Assembly: GCA_903850425.1 (NCBI GenBank) | Contig: CAINLR010000141.1 | Span: forward strand, 1-45,295 | Direction: 5' to 3' | From: an uncultured Verrucomicrobia subdivision 3 bacterium | GTDB taxonomy: Bacteria > Verrucomicrobiota > Verrucomicrobiia > Limisphaerales > UBA11358 | Length of the DNA stretch: 45,295 nucleotides | In this document: positions 24,677 to 33,580 of the stretch, in pieces | Numbering within the stretch: the stretch's first letter is position 1 | Layout: every line of letters starts with the position of its first letter | Made by a program: the position numbers and the translations under genes | Notes under the pieces: generated by a model | Told to the model about the DNA's origin: nothing | Database searches by the model: none | The model's input: the letters and a program-made list of their open reading frames with translations, nothing else

Positions 24677-26357
24677 TCGTGAACATCACTTGCAACGCGT
24701 TTAGATCGTGACGCGTGGTAAATTGCTGGAAAGTCTCGCGGCCTTCGCGCTGCTTGAGATAGACGCGCAGCATTTTTTCCAGCGTCTCTGGCAAGCTTGC
24801 CGCGCGCACGCCGGAAAATACCTGACGGCCCACGGCTTGATTTTTCCCGAAACCGCCGCCGACAAAAACATGGTAGCCATCCTCACCGCGCACCTTCGTG
24901 CCGAGACAGCCGATGTCGCCCATGTAATGCTGCGCGCAAGAATTCGGACAGCCGGTGACGTGGATGTTCACGGGCTGATCGAGCTGGATTTTCTTCTCGA
25001 GATAATTCAGGAGTTCAAGCGCGTGGGCTTTAGTGTTAGACTGCGCAAACTTGCAATAGCTATTGCCGGTGCACGCGATGACCCCGCTGGCGATGTTCGA
25101 TTGCCTGGTGGCGAAACCACTTTTCTCCAATGCCCGCTTGAGCGTTTGCACGAACGCGTCCGGGACGTTTGGAATGATGAAATTCTGCCAAACCGTGAGG
25201 CGGATTTCGCCGCTGCCGTAAAGGTCGGCGAGTTCGGCGAGCCGCAGCATTTGCTTGGGCGTGATCTGGCCAACCGGACACGTCGCGCCGACGTAATTCA
25301 AGCCGCGCTGTTTCTGCGGAAAATCGCCGACGTGCGAGTGCGGCAGTTCGTGGCTCGCCCAACGCATTTGCGCCGCGTCGTAAGGCGCACGCCGTATTTC
25401 TTTGCCGAGTCTTTTTTCGACGAGCGCCAGATATTCTTCCAACGACATCTTTTCGAGCAGATGTTTCAACCGCGCCTTTTTGCGATCCGTGCGACAGCCG
25501 CGTTCAACGTAAACCCGCAGCACCGCGACAATGACCTTGTTGATCTCATTCGGCGGCACCACGACACCGAGGTCGCGCGCAAAACTTTTGTGGCCGGTCG
25601 CGCCGCCCAGCGCGATGCGGAATAATACTTCGTCACCGATCTTCACCGCCTTCACGCCGATGTCGTTTGTATCTTCAACCGTGCCGATGAGACCGCCGCC
25701 GTCATAGGCGATGTTGAACTTGCGCGGCAGATCGTAGAACGAGCGATCGTTGATGATGATCTGGCCAATCTGCTGGCAGAGCGGCATCACGTTGATTAGT
25801 TCGACCGGATCAATGCCCGCCGTCGGATTCGCCGTGAGATTGCGAATGTTGTCCGCCCCGGCGCCGCGCGTGTGCAGGCCGACGCTCTGCACGCGGCGCA
25901 AAAATTCCGGAGCGTCTTTCGGCTGAATCAGGCGCATTTGCAAGTTAGCCCGCGTCGTGATTTGGACATAACCACTCGTCAGCTCCTGCGCAAGACGTCC
26001 AAGTTCGCGCAATTGAAAAGTGGTGAGCAACCCGCCGGGAATTCGCAACCGTGACATGAAAGCATCTTTGATTGGCGTGAGAAAAAACAAACCGTTCCAC
26101 TTGAAACGAAAGATTTCTTCTTTGTCCGGCGCTTTGTTGTTGATGGAATTTTCAACGATCTGTTCGTAGGCGTCGAGTGGATGCAGCTCGCGCTTCACGC
26201 GTTCCTCGAAAATTAAATCCTCGTGCGCCGGCGCGGGTTCGATATCGCTGAATTTCTGCCCGCGAGCCGCCGCGCCAGCGAACAGGCCGGACAAATATTC
26301 CTTCTGCTCCGGCGTGAACGGAGCGGCGGCGAGAGGTTCGGGCAACGTGGCGCTCAT
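24666..26357 (-). CDS. nirA: Ferredoxin-type nitrite reductase (siroheme, [4Fe-4S])
   Basis: A 563-residue enzyme reducing nitrite to ammonium with six electrons. Two nitrite/sulfite reductase half-repeats are visible: ferredoxin-like parts (RIPGGLLTTFQLRELGRLAQ and ATCPVGQITPKQMLRLAELA) and the central siroheme part (RNLTANPTAGIDPVELINV). The shared cluster/siroheme ligands are Cys429, Cys435, Cys470 and Cys474 (ACTGNSYCKFA and GCPNSCAQHYMGDIG). Residues 14-28, FTPEQKEYLSGLFAG, carry the motif shared with NasA and the diflavin reductase. Its stop overlaps the nasA start, and its start touches the reductase gene stop, so the three should be co-translated. A role as sulfite reductase is less likely given the cluster. 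Confidence 0.93.
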   Translation of the reverse strand: MSATLPEPLAAAPFTPEQKEYLSGLFAGAAARGQKFSDIEPAPAHEDLIFEERVKRELHPLDAYEQIVENSINNKAPDKEEIFRFKWNGLFFLTPIKDAFMSRLRIPGGLLTTFQLRELGRLAQELTSGYVQITTRANLQMRLIQPKDAPEFLRRVQSVGLHTRGAGADNIRNLTANPTAGIDPVELINVMPLCQQIGQIIINDRSFYDLPRKFNIAYDGGGLIGTVEDTNDIGVKAVKIGDEVLFRIALGGATGHKSFARDLGVVVPPNEINKVIVAVLRVYVERGCRTDRKKARLKHLLEKMSLEEYLALVEKRLGKEIRRAPYDAAQMRWASHELPHSHVGDFPQKQRGLNYVGATCPVGQITPKQMLRLAELADLYGSGEIRLTVWQNFIIPNVPDAFVQTLKRALEKSGFATRQSNIASGVIACTGNSYCKFAQSNTKAHALELLNYLEKKIQLDQPVNIHVTGCPNSCAQHYMGDIGCLGTKVRGEDGYHVFVGGGFGKNQAVGRQVFSGVRAASLPETLEKMLRVYLKQREGRETFQQFTTRHDLNALQVMFTNDE

Positions 26358-28145
26358 TCAATAAACATCGCGTTGATAGCGTTTGTCCGATTTTAATTTG
26401 CCGACATAAGCTTTCGCCTCGTCTGCGCTTTTGCCGCCCGCCGTTTCAATGACTTTGTGCAGGGCAGAGTCAACATCCTTGGCCATGCGGCTGGCGTCGC
26501 CACAGACGTAAAAATGCGCGCCCGCCTCCAGCCACGACCACAGCTCGGCGGCGTTTTCAATCATTCGATCTTGCACGTAAATTTTCTCCGCCTGATCACG
26601 CGAGAAGGCGAGATCGAGCCGCGAGAGAAAATTATTTTTCTGCCACACTGTTAGTCCCTCCTCGTAAAGAAAATCGGCCGAACGTTTTTGGTCGCCAAAG
26701 AAAAGCCAATTTTTCCCTTTTGCCCCGGTCGCCTGACGTTCTTCCAGAAAAGCGCGGAATGGCGCGATGCCGGTGCCGGGACCCACCATGATCATTGGCG
26801 CATCGCCGTTGCTAGGCGGGCGGAAACCATGCGAGGGCTGCACGAAAACTTTCACGAACTCCGCGCCGTCCACGCGGTCGGCGAGGAAGGTGGAGGCCAC
26901 GCCTTTGCGCGGACGCCCGTGGCTTTCGTAGCGGACGGCGCTGACGGTAAGATGCACTTCGCCGGGATGCGCCTTGGGGCTGGACGCAATCGAATAGAGA
27001 CGCGGCGACAGCTTGCGGAGCAGCGGCAGAAATTCCGCGAGGGATAAGGGTGCGTCGAGCAGGCCAATGACGTCCAGCACATCGCGCCCAAACACCCAGC
27101 GCTTCAAATCGTCGCGGCGATCGGGTGCGAGCAATGGCGACAGGCCGTTGGCGAAACCGCGTTCGCCCACCAGCGCGATCAATTCCGAAGTGGGTTTGGT
27201 GATTTCATAATGCCGGGTCAACGCGTCGCGCAACGGCATTTCCGCCCCGCCGATTTTCACCGTCTCGGTGCCGGCGCACTTCAGCGCGGCAAGCAAATCA
27301 TCCACGAGTTCGGGACAATTGACCGGCACGATGCCAAGCGCGTCGCCGGCTTCGTAGCTGAGACCGCTGCCGGCAAGACTGATTTCGTAGTGGCGCACTT
27401 CCTTGCTGGAGCCGGGCTGGTTCAACAAAATATTTTTCAGCAAGCGCGCGGGGAAAGGATTCGATTTGTCGTAAGCCAAAGTGGCCGGCGATGCTTTCCC
27501 TTCACCCTGACTCTCGCCCGGGGGGAGAAGGGAAAGCGATGAGTGGTTTTCGTTTGCTTGAACACCATTGGCATTGGGGCGACCTAGTTTTCCCCACAGT
27601 CCATCAAACCAAGCTTTCGCCGTCGTCTCGTAGTCCGCGTCACATTCCCCGCGTGGTTGCATGCGCTTGGCACCGAGGGCTTCCAGTCGCGCATCGAATT
27701 TCTTCGCGGCACCGCAGAAGTCGGAATAGTTCTTGTCGCCAAGCCCGAGCACGGCAAACTGCAATTGCTCCAGGCGCGGCGCGGATTCAGCGTTGACCCA
27801 GTTCCAAAAATTCACCGCGTTGTCTGGCGGTTCGCCGTCGCCCCAGGTGCTTGAAATGATGATGACTTTAATCGTCCCAGCCAGATTCGCTGCTTCGTAA
27901 TCATTCAGCGGAAGCACCTTTGGCGCGAAGCCGCGCACCTGCGATTCCTTCGCCGCTTTTTTGGCCAGCCCTTCGGCGGAACCGGTCTGCGAGCCGAACA
28001 AAATCAGCAGCGGCTCCGAATTTTTCGGGGCCGCCGTAATTTTGGCCGGCGCGGAGGAATGCAGGCCGGCGAGAAAACCGTTGAGCCACGCGCGTTGCTC
28101 GATGGTGAACGGGGCGGTTTCAGGAATGAACGGAACGGGGTTCAT
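26358..28145 (-). CDS. CysJ-like diflavin (FMN/FAD) NADPH reductase
   Basis: A 595-residue electron-transfer flavoprotein. Order: motif FTIEQRAWLNGFLAG (13-27), a flavodoxin domain (LLILFGSQTGSAEGLAKKAA, STWGDGEPPDNA, LGLGDKNYSDFCGAAKKFD), a linker, the FAD domain (RLYSIASSP and RKGVASTFLADR) and the NADPH domain (GPGTGIAPFRAFLEER, HFYVCGDASRMAKDVD, ending YQRDVY). CysJ normally serves sulfite reductase. Here the gene is packed directly against nirA and nasA, so I infer that it feeds electrons from NADPH to nitrite and possibly nitrate reductase in place of NasB, NirBD or ferredoxin. The linker encodes an inserted palindrome (see 27493-27537). Confidence 0.9.
   Translation of the reverse strand: MNPVPFIPETAPFTIEQRAWLNGFLAGLHSSAPAKITAAPKNSEPLLILFGSQTGSAEGLAKKAAKESQVRGFAPKVLPLNDYEAANLAGTIKVIIISSTWGDGEPPDNAVNFWNWVNAESAPRLEQLQFAVLGLGDKNYSDFCGAAKKFDARLEALGAKRMQPRGECDADYETTAKAWFDGLWGKLGRPNANGVQANENHSSLSLLPPGESQGEGKASPATLAYDKSNPFPARLLKNILLNQPGSSKEVRHYEISLAGSGLSYEAGDALGIVPVNCPELVDDLLAALKCAGTETVKIGGAEMPLRDALTRHYEITKPTSELIALVGERGFANGLSPLLAPDRRDDLKRWVFGRDVLDVIGLLDAPLSLAEFLPLLRKLSPRLYSIASSPKAHPGEVHLTVSAVRYESHGRPRKGVASTFLADRVDGAEFVKVFVQPSHGFRPPSNGDAPMIMVGPGTGIAPFRAFLEERQATGAKGKNWLFFGDQKRSADFLYEEGLTVWQKNNFLSRLDLAFSRDQAEKIYVQDRMIENAAELWSWLEAGAHFYVCGDASRMAKDVDSALHKVIETAGGKSADEAKAYVGKLKSDKRYQRDVY
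27493..27537. repeat. Palindromic element inside the diflavin reductase linker
   Basis: Perfect 11-base arms GCTTTCCCTTC and GAAGGGAAAGC flank a 23-base centre containing the run CCCGGGGGG. Similar CCCTCACCCTGACTCTC-type palindromes are, as I recall, dispersed in many bacterial genomes. On the coding strand it is in frame and translates as a Ser/Leu/Pro/Gly-rich stretch (SLSLLPPGESQGEGKAS) between the flavodoxin and FAD domains, a site where an insert would be tolerated. Confidence 0.55.
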
Positions 28146-28192
28146 GAAATGATAAGCGAAATGGGGACGCGCCCCACTTTGCGGTGAGGCGC

Positions 28193-28216
28193 GGCGACGA
28201 GCGGAACTTCGTCGCC
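28193..28216. other. Intercistronic hairpin between porin and reductase genes
   Basis: An 8-base perfect stem GGCGACGA/TCGTCGCC with an 8-base loop lies in the 78-base gap between the porin and diflavin reductase genes. A shorter GGGG-ACGCG-CCCC hairpin lies beside it at about 28164-28176. Neither has a T-tract, so they look more like RNA-stabilising or attenuating structures that would set different levels for the transport and enzyme halves than like full terminators. Confidence 0.4.
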
Positions 28217-28223
28217 ACCCAAA

Positions 28224-29702
28224 TTAAAATTTGATGGTGCTCTGAACATAAACCCAGTCGGCATCATGATCGCCGCCGGAACTGGCGAGCGTTTGGTGAA
28301 CGTAATTACCGGTGAAAAAATGCGCGTAGCCGGTCTCGACCTGGGCGAAGCGCGTGACGGCATAGCCGGCGACCGCCGTGAATTCGGTGCCGACAAAGTT
28401 GTCATACTTGGCATTGACCGCGTAAGGCGCCGGGCGCGTGCCGCCGGTCACGGTGTAAAAAGCATCGTGCGTGTCCGCAAGCCACAGCGCGTTGCCCATG
28501 AAGGCCACGCTCATGCGCGGCGTCGGTTTGAGCGTGAGGTTCACGCCGAGGTCCTCGATGTTTTGCAGCGAGACGAGATCCATCGAGCCGTAGAATTTGT
28601 GGTTGGTCGGAAATAAATTGTCAAACGTTCCGTGCGTGCCGTCGGCGGCATTATCGTCGCCGGAAGAATAATCAAATTCCGCGCCCAGCCGTGGCGTGGC
28701 CCACACATTCGCAAATGTGTAGCCGCCTTGGGCGACGAACATGAAGGCGTCCTGCGTGAGTCGTTTTGAAGTGGCGGTCGCGGCGAAATCGCCGAATTGA
28801 TACGCGCCTTCAAGCGTGTAATCCCAGTTGCCGAGTTCGCCGGGCTTGGATTTCAAACGGCCGCCGACAGTATAAATGTCGCGCGCGGTCGGCTGCGGAA
28901 ATTGCGGATCGGAAAAATAACCGATCGCCGCGCGCGAGGCATTGCGCGCGAGAAAATAACCTTCAAGAATTGTTTTCGGAATTTTCAAGCTCGTGGCATA
29001 AACGCCGGAAAGCCAGTCGTAGCTATTCGGCATGTCAAACTGGCCGTCGCGGGGCACCACGGGCATGCCGGTGAAAAAGTCCGCGCCAAACCATGCGTTT
29101 TGCCAGCGCACTTTCGCTTCGTCGAACGAGCGGCCGATATTGTTCCAGCCGAACGCACCGATCAGCCGCTCATCGCCATAGCTCATTTCCTGCCGGCCAA
29201 TTTTCAGCGACAGCGGAAATTCCTTGTGGTTGCCGAGCGTGATGTAGGCCTGATGCAGATCTAGCGTGTCGGACTCCGGACCGTAGCCCAATTTTCTGGA
29301 AGTGCCGGCGACGGCGGGGACGTTGGCGTAAGCGGCGCGCTCGTCGCTCGTCGCCAGACTGCTTTGGGCTTCAACGTAAGCACTCCACCATTTATCGGTG
29401 TAGCCCGCGTGAAGCCGGATGCGTGTCAGCAGATACTCATTGTCCACGTCCTTGCCGTGATCGAGAAAATCCACTGAACCCTTGATGCCTTGAATCCCGA
29501 TATGTTCGCGCGCCTCAATCCGCTCGCGCCAATCGCCGCCGAAATCCCATTGATTCATGTAGGGATCTTTCGCGCGAAAGTATTCGTTGATGAATCCTTG
29601 AAACGGCAAAGGCGGTGGCGGCGGCGTGTATTGCGCGTGGACTTGTTCGATCGCGGCGAGCACCAGCGCGCCGGCGGAGAGATTTTTTAAGAGTGGCTTC
29701 AT
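28224..29702 (-). CDS. Alginate-export-type outer-membrane porin
   Basis: A 492-residue beta-barrel protein. It has a signal peptide (ending EQVHAQ), a Pro-rich stretch (YTPPPPPLPFQ) and then alternating amphipathic strands. Typical phrases are WRERIEAREHIGI, EYLLTRIRLHAGYTDKWWSA, SDTLDLHQAYITLGN, SLKIGRQEMSYGDERLIGAF and the terminal VQSTIKF ending in Phe, as outer-membrane barrels do. It matches the AlgE/alginate_exp family. In this cluster it is flanked by the nitrate ABC transporter and the reductases, so I infer that it lets nitrate or nitrite across the outer membrane. Alginate itself is unlikely to be the substrate. Confidence 0.85.
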   Translation of the reverse strand: MKPLLKNLSAGALVLAAIEQVHAQYTPPPPPLPFQGFINEYFRAKDPYMNQWDFGGDWRERIEAREHIGIQGIKGSVDFLDHGKDVDNEYLLTRIRLHAGYTDKWWSAYVEAQSSLATSDERAAYANVPAVAGTSRKLGYGPESDTLDLHQAYITLGNHKEFPLSLKIGRQEMSYGDERLIGAFGWNNIGRSFDEAKVRWQNAWFGADFFTGMPVVPRDGQFDMPNSYDWLSGVYATSLKIPKTILEGYFLARNASRAAIGYFSDPQFPQPTARDIYTVGGRLKSKPGELGNWDYTLEGAYQFGDFAATATSKRLTQDAFMFVAQGGYTFANVWATPRLGAEFDYSSGDDNAADGTHGTFDNLFPTNHKFYGSMDLVSLQNIEDLGVNLTLKPTPRMSVAFMGNALWLADTHDAFYTVTGGTRPAPYAVNAKYDNFVGTEFTAVAGYAVTRFAQVETGYAHFFTGNYVHQTLASSGGDHDADWVYVQSTIKF

Positions 29703-29732
29703 TGAGTTGGTTCAGTGCTGACGTGGGTTGGT

Positions 29733-30602
29733 TCAAACGGTATCCAAAACGGGTTTCACTAAATTGGTTTGCGTGGGCGGTGGTGTTTTCTGGGCAGGAA
29801 TGATTTTTTCGGACGCCAGCGGTTTGCGGTGCGCCCGCACTTCGAGAAATTCAATCAACTGTTCGCGCAGCGGGTAATAATCGGGATGCTCCAGCACGGC
29901 TTTGCGTTCGCGTGGACGCGGGAAATTCACTTCCATGATTTCACCGACTTCCGCTGCCGGTCCGTCCGTCATGCAAACGATCCGGTCGCTGAGGAAGAGC
30001 GCCTCGTCCACGTCGTGCGTGACCATTAGCGCGGTGATTTTATTTTTGCGCCAGAGTTCGATCAGCACCTGCTGCAATTCGTAACGCGTGAGCGAGTCGA
30101 GCATGCCGAACGGCTCATCGAGCAAAAGCATTTTCGGCTTGAGCGCAAAGGCCCGCGCGATGCCTACCCGCTGGCGCATGCCTTGCGAAAGTTCGGCGGG
30201 CTTTTTGTGCATCGCCTCACCGAGACCGACCACAGTGAGATAATATTCCACGATCTCGCGCCGCTCTTGTTTGCTCGCGGTGAAAAAAACCTGTTCCACG
30301 CCGAGCATCACATTTTCAAACGCGGTCATCCACGGCAGCAACGACGGCGATTGAAACACCACGCCGCGATCCGGACCGGCGCCGGAAAGTTCCTTGCCGG
30401 CAAGAATGATGCCGCCGTCGGAAATTTCGCTCAGCCCCGCGAGCATCGAAAGCACCGTGGATTTACCGCAGCCCGAATGTCCTATGAGCGTGATGAATTC
30501 GCCCTTTTGAATATTCAGATTGAAATTCTTGACGATGACCGCCTCGCCCTTCGGCGTCGGATAAATCTTGGCGAGGTTCGAAAGTTCGACGTAGTTGCTC
30601 AC
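29733..30602 (-). CDS. nrtD: Nitrate ABC transporter ATPase (NrtD-like)
   Basis: A 289-residue ABC ATPase on the cytoplasmic face of the nitrate importer. Walker [10 protein letters not shown] (about residues 42-50), Q-loop [13 protein letters not shown], signature [14 protein letters not shown], Walker [13 protein letters not shown] and switch His in VTHDVDEA are all intact. The product has no NrtA-like C-terminal domain. A C-terminal Pro/Lys tail of about 25 residues is unrecognised. The start overlaps the second ATPase gene by 4 bases. Confidence 0.9.
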   Translation of the reverse strand: MSNYVELSNLAKIYPTPKGEAVIVKNFNLNIQKGEFITLIGHSGCGKSTVLSMLAGLSEISDGGIILAGKELSGAGPDRGVVFQSPSLLPWMTAFENVMLGVEQVFFTASKQERREIVEYYLTVVGLGEAMHKKPAELSQGMRQRVGIARAFALKPKMLLLDEPFGMLDSLTRYELQQVLIELWRKNKITALMVTHDVDEALFLSDRIVCMTDGPAAEVGEIMEVNFPRPRERKAVLEHPDYYPLREQLIEFLEVRAHRKPLASEKIIPAQKTPPPTQTNLVKPVLDTV

Positions 30603-31504
30603 GGCTTGACCTCCACGGATTCCTCTTTCAATTCACTCTTGCGAATCGGCGTTTTGCGCCAACCCGTCATGCTGCGCGGGATGTTCAAATCTTCCGGCTC
30701 GATGTCTGGTAAAATCAATTTGCGCGTGATGGCCGTGTGCCGGTCCTGCTTCGAGTTCAGCATGAACTCCACGATCTCGCGCCGGAGCTGTTTGAAATGC
30801 GGATCGTGATTGATGGACTTGCGATCGCGCGGACGCGGAATTTCAACCTTGAAAGACGGCCCGAGCGTCGCGCCAGGTCCGGCGGTGAGCGGAATGATGC
30901 GGTCCGCGAGATAAATTCCTTCGTCTGGATCGTTCGTAATGAGCACCACGGTTTTTTTATCCTCCGACCAGATGCGCGAAATCTCATCCTGCAAGGTCGC
31001 CCGCGTCAGCGCATCCAGCGCGGACAACGGCTCGTCGAGCAAAAGAATTTGCGGATCCATCGCCAACGCGCGCGCTACGGAAACGCGCTGCCGCATGCCG
31101 CCGGAAAGTTCGCCCGGTTTTTTATCGCGCGCCGGCGTGAGGTTCACCATCGCGATGTATTTTTCGACGTGCGCCTTTTTCTTGTCGGCCGACCAGTTTG
31201 GATTCACCGAATCCACGGCGAGCAAAATGTTTTCAAACACCGACAGCCACGGCAGGAGCGAATAGTTTTGGAAAACGATGCCACGATCCGGCCCCGGCGC
31301 GGTGATTTCCAGATCGTTTAACTTCATCGTGCCACCGCTGGGCTTGAGCAAACCGGCGATCAGCGAAATCAACGTCGTTTTGCCCGCGCCGGAAAAGCCG
31401 ACGATGGCGACGAACTCGCCCTTTTCGACGGACAGGTTGATGTCTTTCAACACCGACGCTGCGCCGAAATCTTTCGAGACGTCATTGAGTTCGAGATAAG
31501 ACAC
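30599..31504 (-). CDS. Second nitrate ABC transporter ATPase (NrtC/NrtD-type)
   Basis: A 301-residue paralogue of the downstream ATPase: Walker [11 protein letters not shown]-loop [12 protein letters not shown], signature [14 protein letters not shown] and Walker [13 protein letters not shown]. The switch-loop His is replaced: the sequence reads [15 protein letters not shown], with Asn where the other subunit has THD. The pair is therefore likely an asymmetric heterodimer with one weakened ATP site. Unlike cyanobacterial NrtC it lacks the C-terminal NrtA-like regulatory domain. It ends with a charged tail of about 35 residues. Confidence 0.9.
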   Translation of the reverse strand: MSYLELNDVSKDFGAASVLKDINLSVEKGEFVAIVGFSGAGKTTLISLIAGLLKPSGGTMKLNDLEITAPGPDRGIVFQNYSLLPWLSVFENILLAVDSVNPNWSADKKKAHVEKYIAMVNLTPARDKKPGELSGGMRQRVSVARALAMDPQILLLDEPLSALDALTRATLQDEISRIWSEDKKTVVLITNDPDEGIYLADRIIPLTAGPGATLGPSFKVEIPRPRDRKSINHDPHFKQLRREIVEFMLNSKQDRHTAITRKLILPDIEPEDLNIPRSMTGWRKTPIRKSELKEESVEVKP

Positions 31505-31507
31505 GAT

Positions 31508-32293
31508 TCAGGCGGTTTTAAATTTTTTCTCCACCACGCTCATCAGCCGGTCGAGGATGAAGCCAACCACGCCAATCGTGACGATGCAAAGGATGATGTG
31601 TTCGTAGATGAGCGAATTATATTCCTGCCACAAAAAGCCGCCGACGCCCGGCTGACCGGTGAGCATTTCGGCGGCGACGATCACCAACCACGCGATGCCG
31701 AGGCTCAAACGAAAACCGGTGAACATATATGGCAGTGTCGCCGGGATCAGCACCTTGAAGAGCGTCTTGGTGCGCGACAGTTTCAGCACTTTCGCCACGT
31801 TCAAATAATCCTGCGGAATCGCGCGCACGCCGACTGCCGTGTTCATCACCGTCGGCCACATCGAACAAATGGCAATGGTGAACAACGCGCCCAATTCCGA
31901 AGCGTTTTTGCCGGCGCTCGTGAATAAAACCAAGCCGAGCGGCAGCCATGCCAGCGGCGACACGGGCCGCAACACTTGAATCAGCGGATCAAAGATTTTC
32001 GTGAACGTTTTGGACAGGCCAAGGAAAAATCCGATCGGCGTGCCAATGATCAGCGCGAGCGCATACCCCTTGGCCACGAGAATCAGCGAATACCAGGTGA
32101 ATCGCAAAATGCCCTGGTCCATCTCCCCGCGCTTGGCAAACGGCTCGACGATGTAAGGTTTGCTGACCTGCCACGTTTTTTCCGGCGTCGGCAAATCCTT
32201 CGCCCACGAGGCGCAGGAGATTTGCCACAGAACCAAAACAGCCGCCACGCCGATCAGCGGCAGCACGAGCCAGTCCAATTTGAACGACTTCAT
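31508..32293 (-). CDS. nrtB: Nitrate ABC transporter permease
   Basis: A 261-residue inner-membrane permease of the BPD type. N-terminal helix VLPLIGVAAVLVLWQISCAS, about six membrane segments, and the cytoplasmic EAA-type coupling loop around NVAKVLKLSRTKTLFKVLIP, then ATLPYMFTGFRLSLGIAWL. The periplasmic start includes TWQVSKPYIVEPFAKRGEMD, like NrtB/SsuC relatives. It lies 3 bases from both the binding-protein and ATPase genes. Confidence 0.93.
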   Translation of the reverse strand: MKSFKLDWLVLPLIGVAAVLVLWQISCASWAKDLPTPEKTWQVSKPYIVEPFAKRGEMDQGILRFTWYSLILVAKGYALALIIGTPIGFFLGLSKTFTKIFDPLIQVLRPVSPLAWLPLGLVLFTSAGKNASELGALFTIAICSMWPTVMNTAVGVRAIPQDYLNVAKVLKLSRTKTLFKVLIPATLPYMFTGFRLSLGIAWLVIVAAEMLTGQPGVGGFLWQEYNSLIYEHIILCIVTIGVVGFILDRLMSVVEKKFKTA

Positions 32294-32296
32294 CGC

Positions 32297-33580
32297 TTAA
32301 CCTTTCACGTTGTTCACGGCGAAACTCTTGGCGTAGGCTTCGAGATCACCTTTTGGATCAAACGCCACACCGTCAAATAAAGTCTCCGCATCGTGATTCG
32401 CGCCGCCGTGCGTGTAGCCGATTTCCTTCATCGCTTCCTCGTAAATGTCCGGGCGCATGACCTGTTTGGCGATGCCCTCGTAATCCGGCGCGCCTTTGAC
32501 CAAGCCCCAGCGGCGATATTGCGCGAGAAACCACTTGGCGTATTTGAGCTGCGGATAATTGCAGTTGCGGCCGCTGAAAATCATATAATTCGGATCTTCT
32601 TTCGTGCGGCCGTCGCCGTAATCGTAGTGGCCTTGCAAGCGGCCGAGAATCGTCGCCGGATCGCAGTTAATGTAGGTCGGCTTGCTCACGATCTGGCATT
32701 GCTCCGGGCGATTGTCCATGTTGTCGAGCCAGACGCTCGCTTCGTGCAACGCCTTGAGGACGGCTTTGACCGTCTTCGGATTTTTGTCGGAAAACTCTGC
32801 GAGGAATGCGCAAACTTTTTCGGGATGATCCTTCCACATGTCTTGTGTGGAAACTGAGGTGAAACCAATTTTGTCAGTGATGGCGCGGGCGTTCCACGGT
32901 TCGCCCACACAGAAACCATCCATCTTGCCGATCTTCATATTCGCCACCATCTGCGCGGGCGGAACGACGATGAGCGAAACGTCCTTGTCCGGATTGATCC
33001 CGCCGGCGCCGAGATAATAACGCATCCACATCGCGTGCGTGCCCGGCGGAAACGTCATCGCGAATGTCAGCGGCTCGCCGAGACCTTGGGCCTGTTTTAC
33101 AAAGGGAAGCAGCGCCTTCGGGTCGGCGCCAACTTTGCCTTTCAGTTCGTTCTTCAGGGAAATTGCCTGACCGTTTCGGCTCATCAGCCACGGAATGATC
33201 ATCGGTTTTTTCGGCGAACCGGCGAGGCCCATCGTGGAGGCGAGCGGCATGCCGAGCAACATGTGCGTGGCTTGAATAGTCCCGCTGGAAAGATTATCGC
33301 GGATGGCCGCCCAGTTCGCGCCTTTGGTCACGGTAGAGTCGATGCCGTATTTTTTGAACAGCCCTTTTTCGTGCGCGATCACGATGGGTGAACAATCCGT
33401 GAGCGCGATCATGCCGAAATTCAGTGCGGCGGTTTCCGGCGCGTCGCTGGCGTAAGCGGTGCCGAGCCAGCCTTTCGGCAGGCCGGCGAACAACGCGGTG
33501 AGCGTCGCCCCCTTGACGGTTTTGCGCAAAAAGCTGCGCCGGGAAAGTTCAGGCGTGGACGAGTTCGTTTGGGTTTTCAT
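32297..33580 (-). CDS. nrtA: Nitrate-binding protein, Tat-exported
   Basis: A 427-residue periplasmic nitrate/nitrite-binding protein of the NrtA/CmpA family. ATG 33580 is chosen because it places a twin-arginine signal near the start (SRRSFLRK with Arg14-Arg15, then a hydrophobic stretch to TAYASD). The frame is open 16 codons further. Conserved regions: LNFGMIALTDCSPIVIAHEK, KGANWAAIRDNLSSGTIQAT, HMLLGMPLASTMGL, FPPGTHAMWMRYYLGAGGIN and GFCVGEPWNARAI. Tat export implies folding in the cytoplasm first. Its first 32 bases overlap the 3' end of the NasS-like gene. Confidence 0.93.
   Translation of the reverse strand: MKTQTNSSTPELSRRSFLRKTVKGATLTALFAGLPKGWLGTAYASDAPETAALNFGMIALTDCSPIVIAHEKGLFKKYGIDSTVTKGANWAAIRDNLSSGTIQATHMLLGMPLASTMGLAGSPKKPMIIPWLMSRNGQAISLKNELKGKVGADPKALLPFVKQAQGLGEPLTFAMTFPPGTHAMWMRYYLGAGGINPDKDVSLIVVPPAQMVANMKIGKMDGFCVGEPWNARAITDKIGFTSVSTQDMWKDHPEKVCAFLAEFSDKNPKTVKAVLKALHEASVWLDNMDNRPEQCQIVSKPTYINCDPATILGRLQGHYDYGDGRTKEDPNYMIFSGRNCNYPQLKYAKWFLAQYRRWGLVKGAPDYEGIAKQVMRPDIYEEAMKEIGYTHGGANHDAETLFDGVAFDPKGDLEAYAKSFAVNNVKG

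Noticed and set aside
24708-25625. 305-codon plus-strand frame opposite nirA
   Set aside because: Antisense to nirA with its intact siroheme motifs; composition and lack of domains mark it as a shadow frame.
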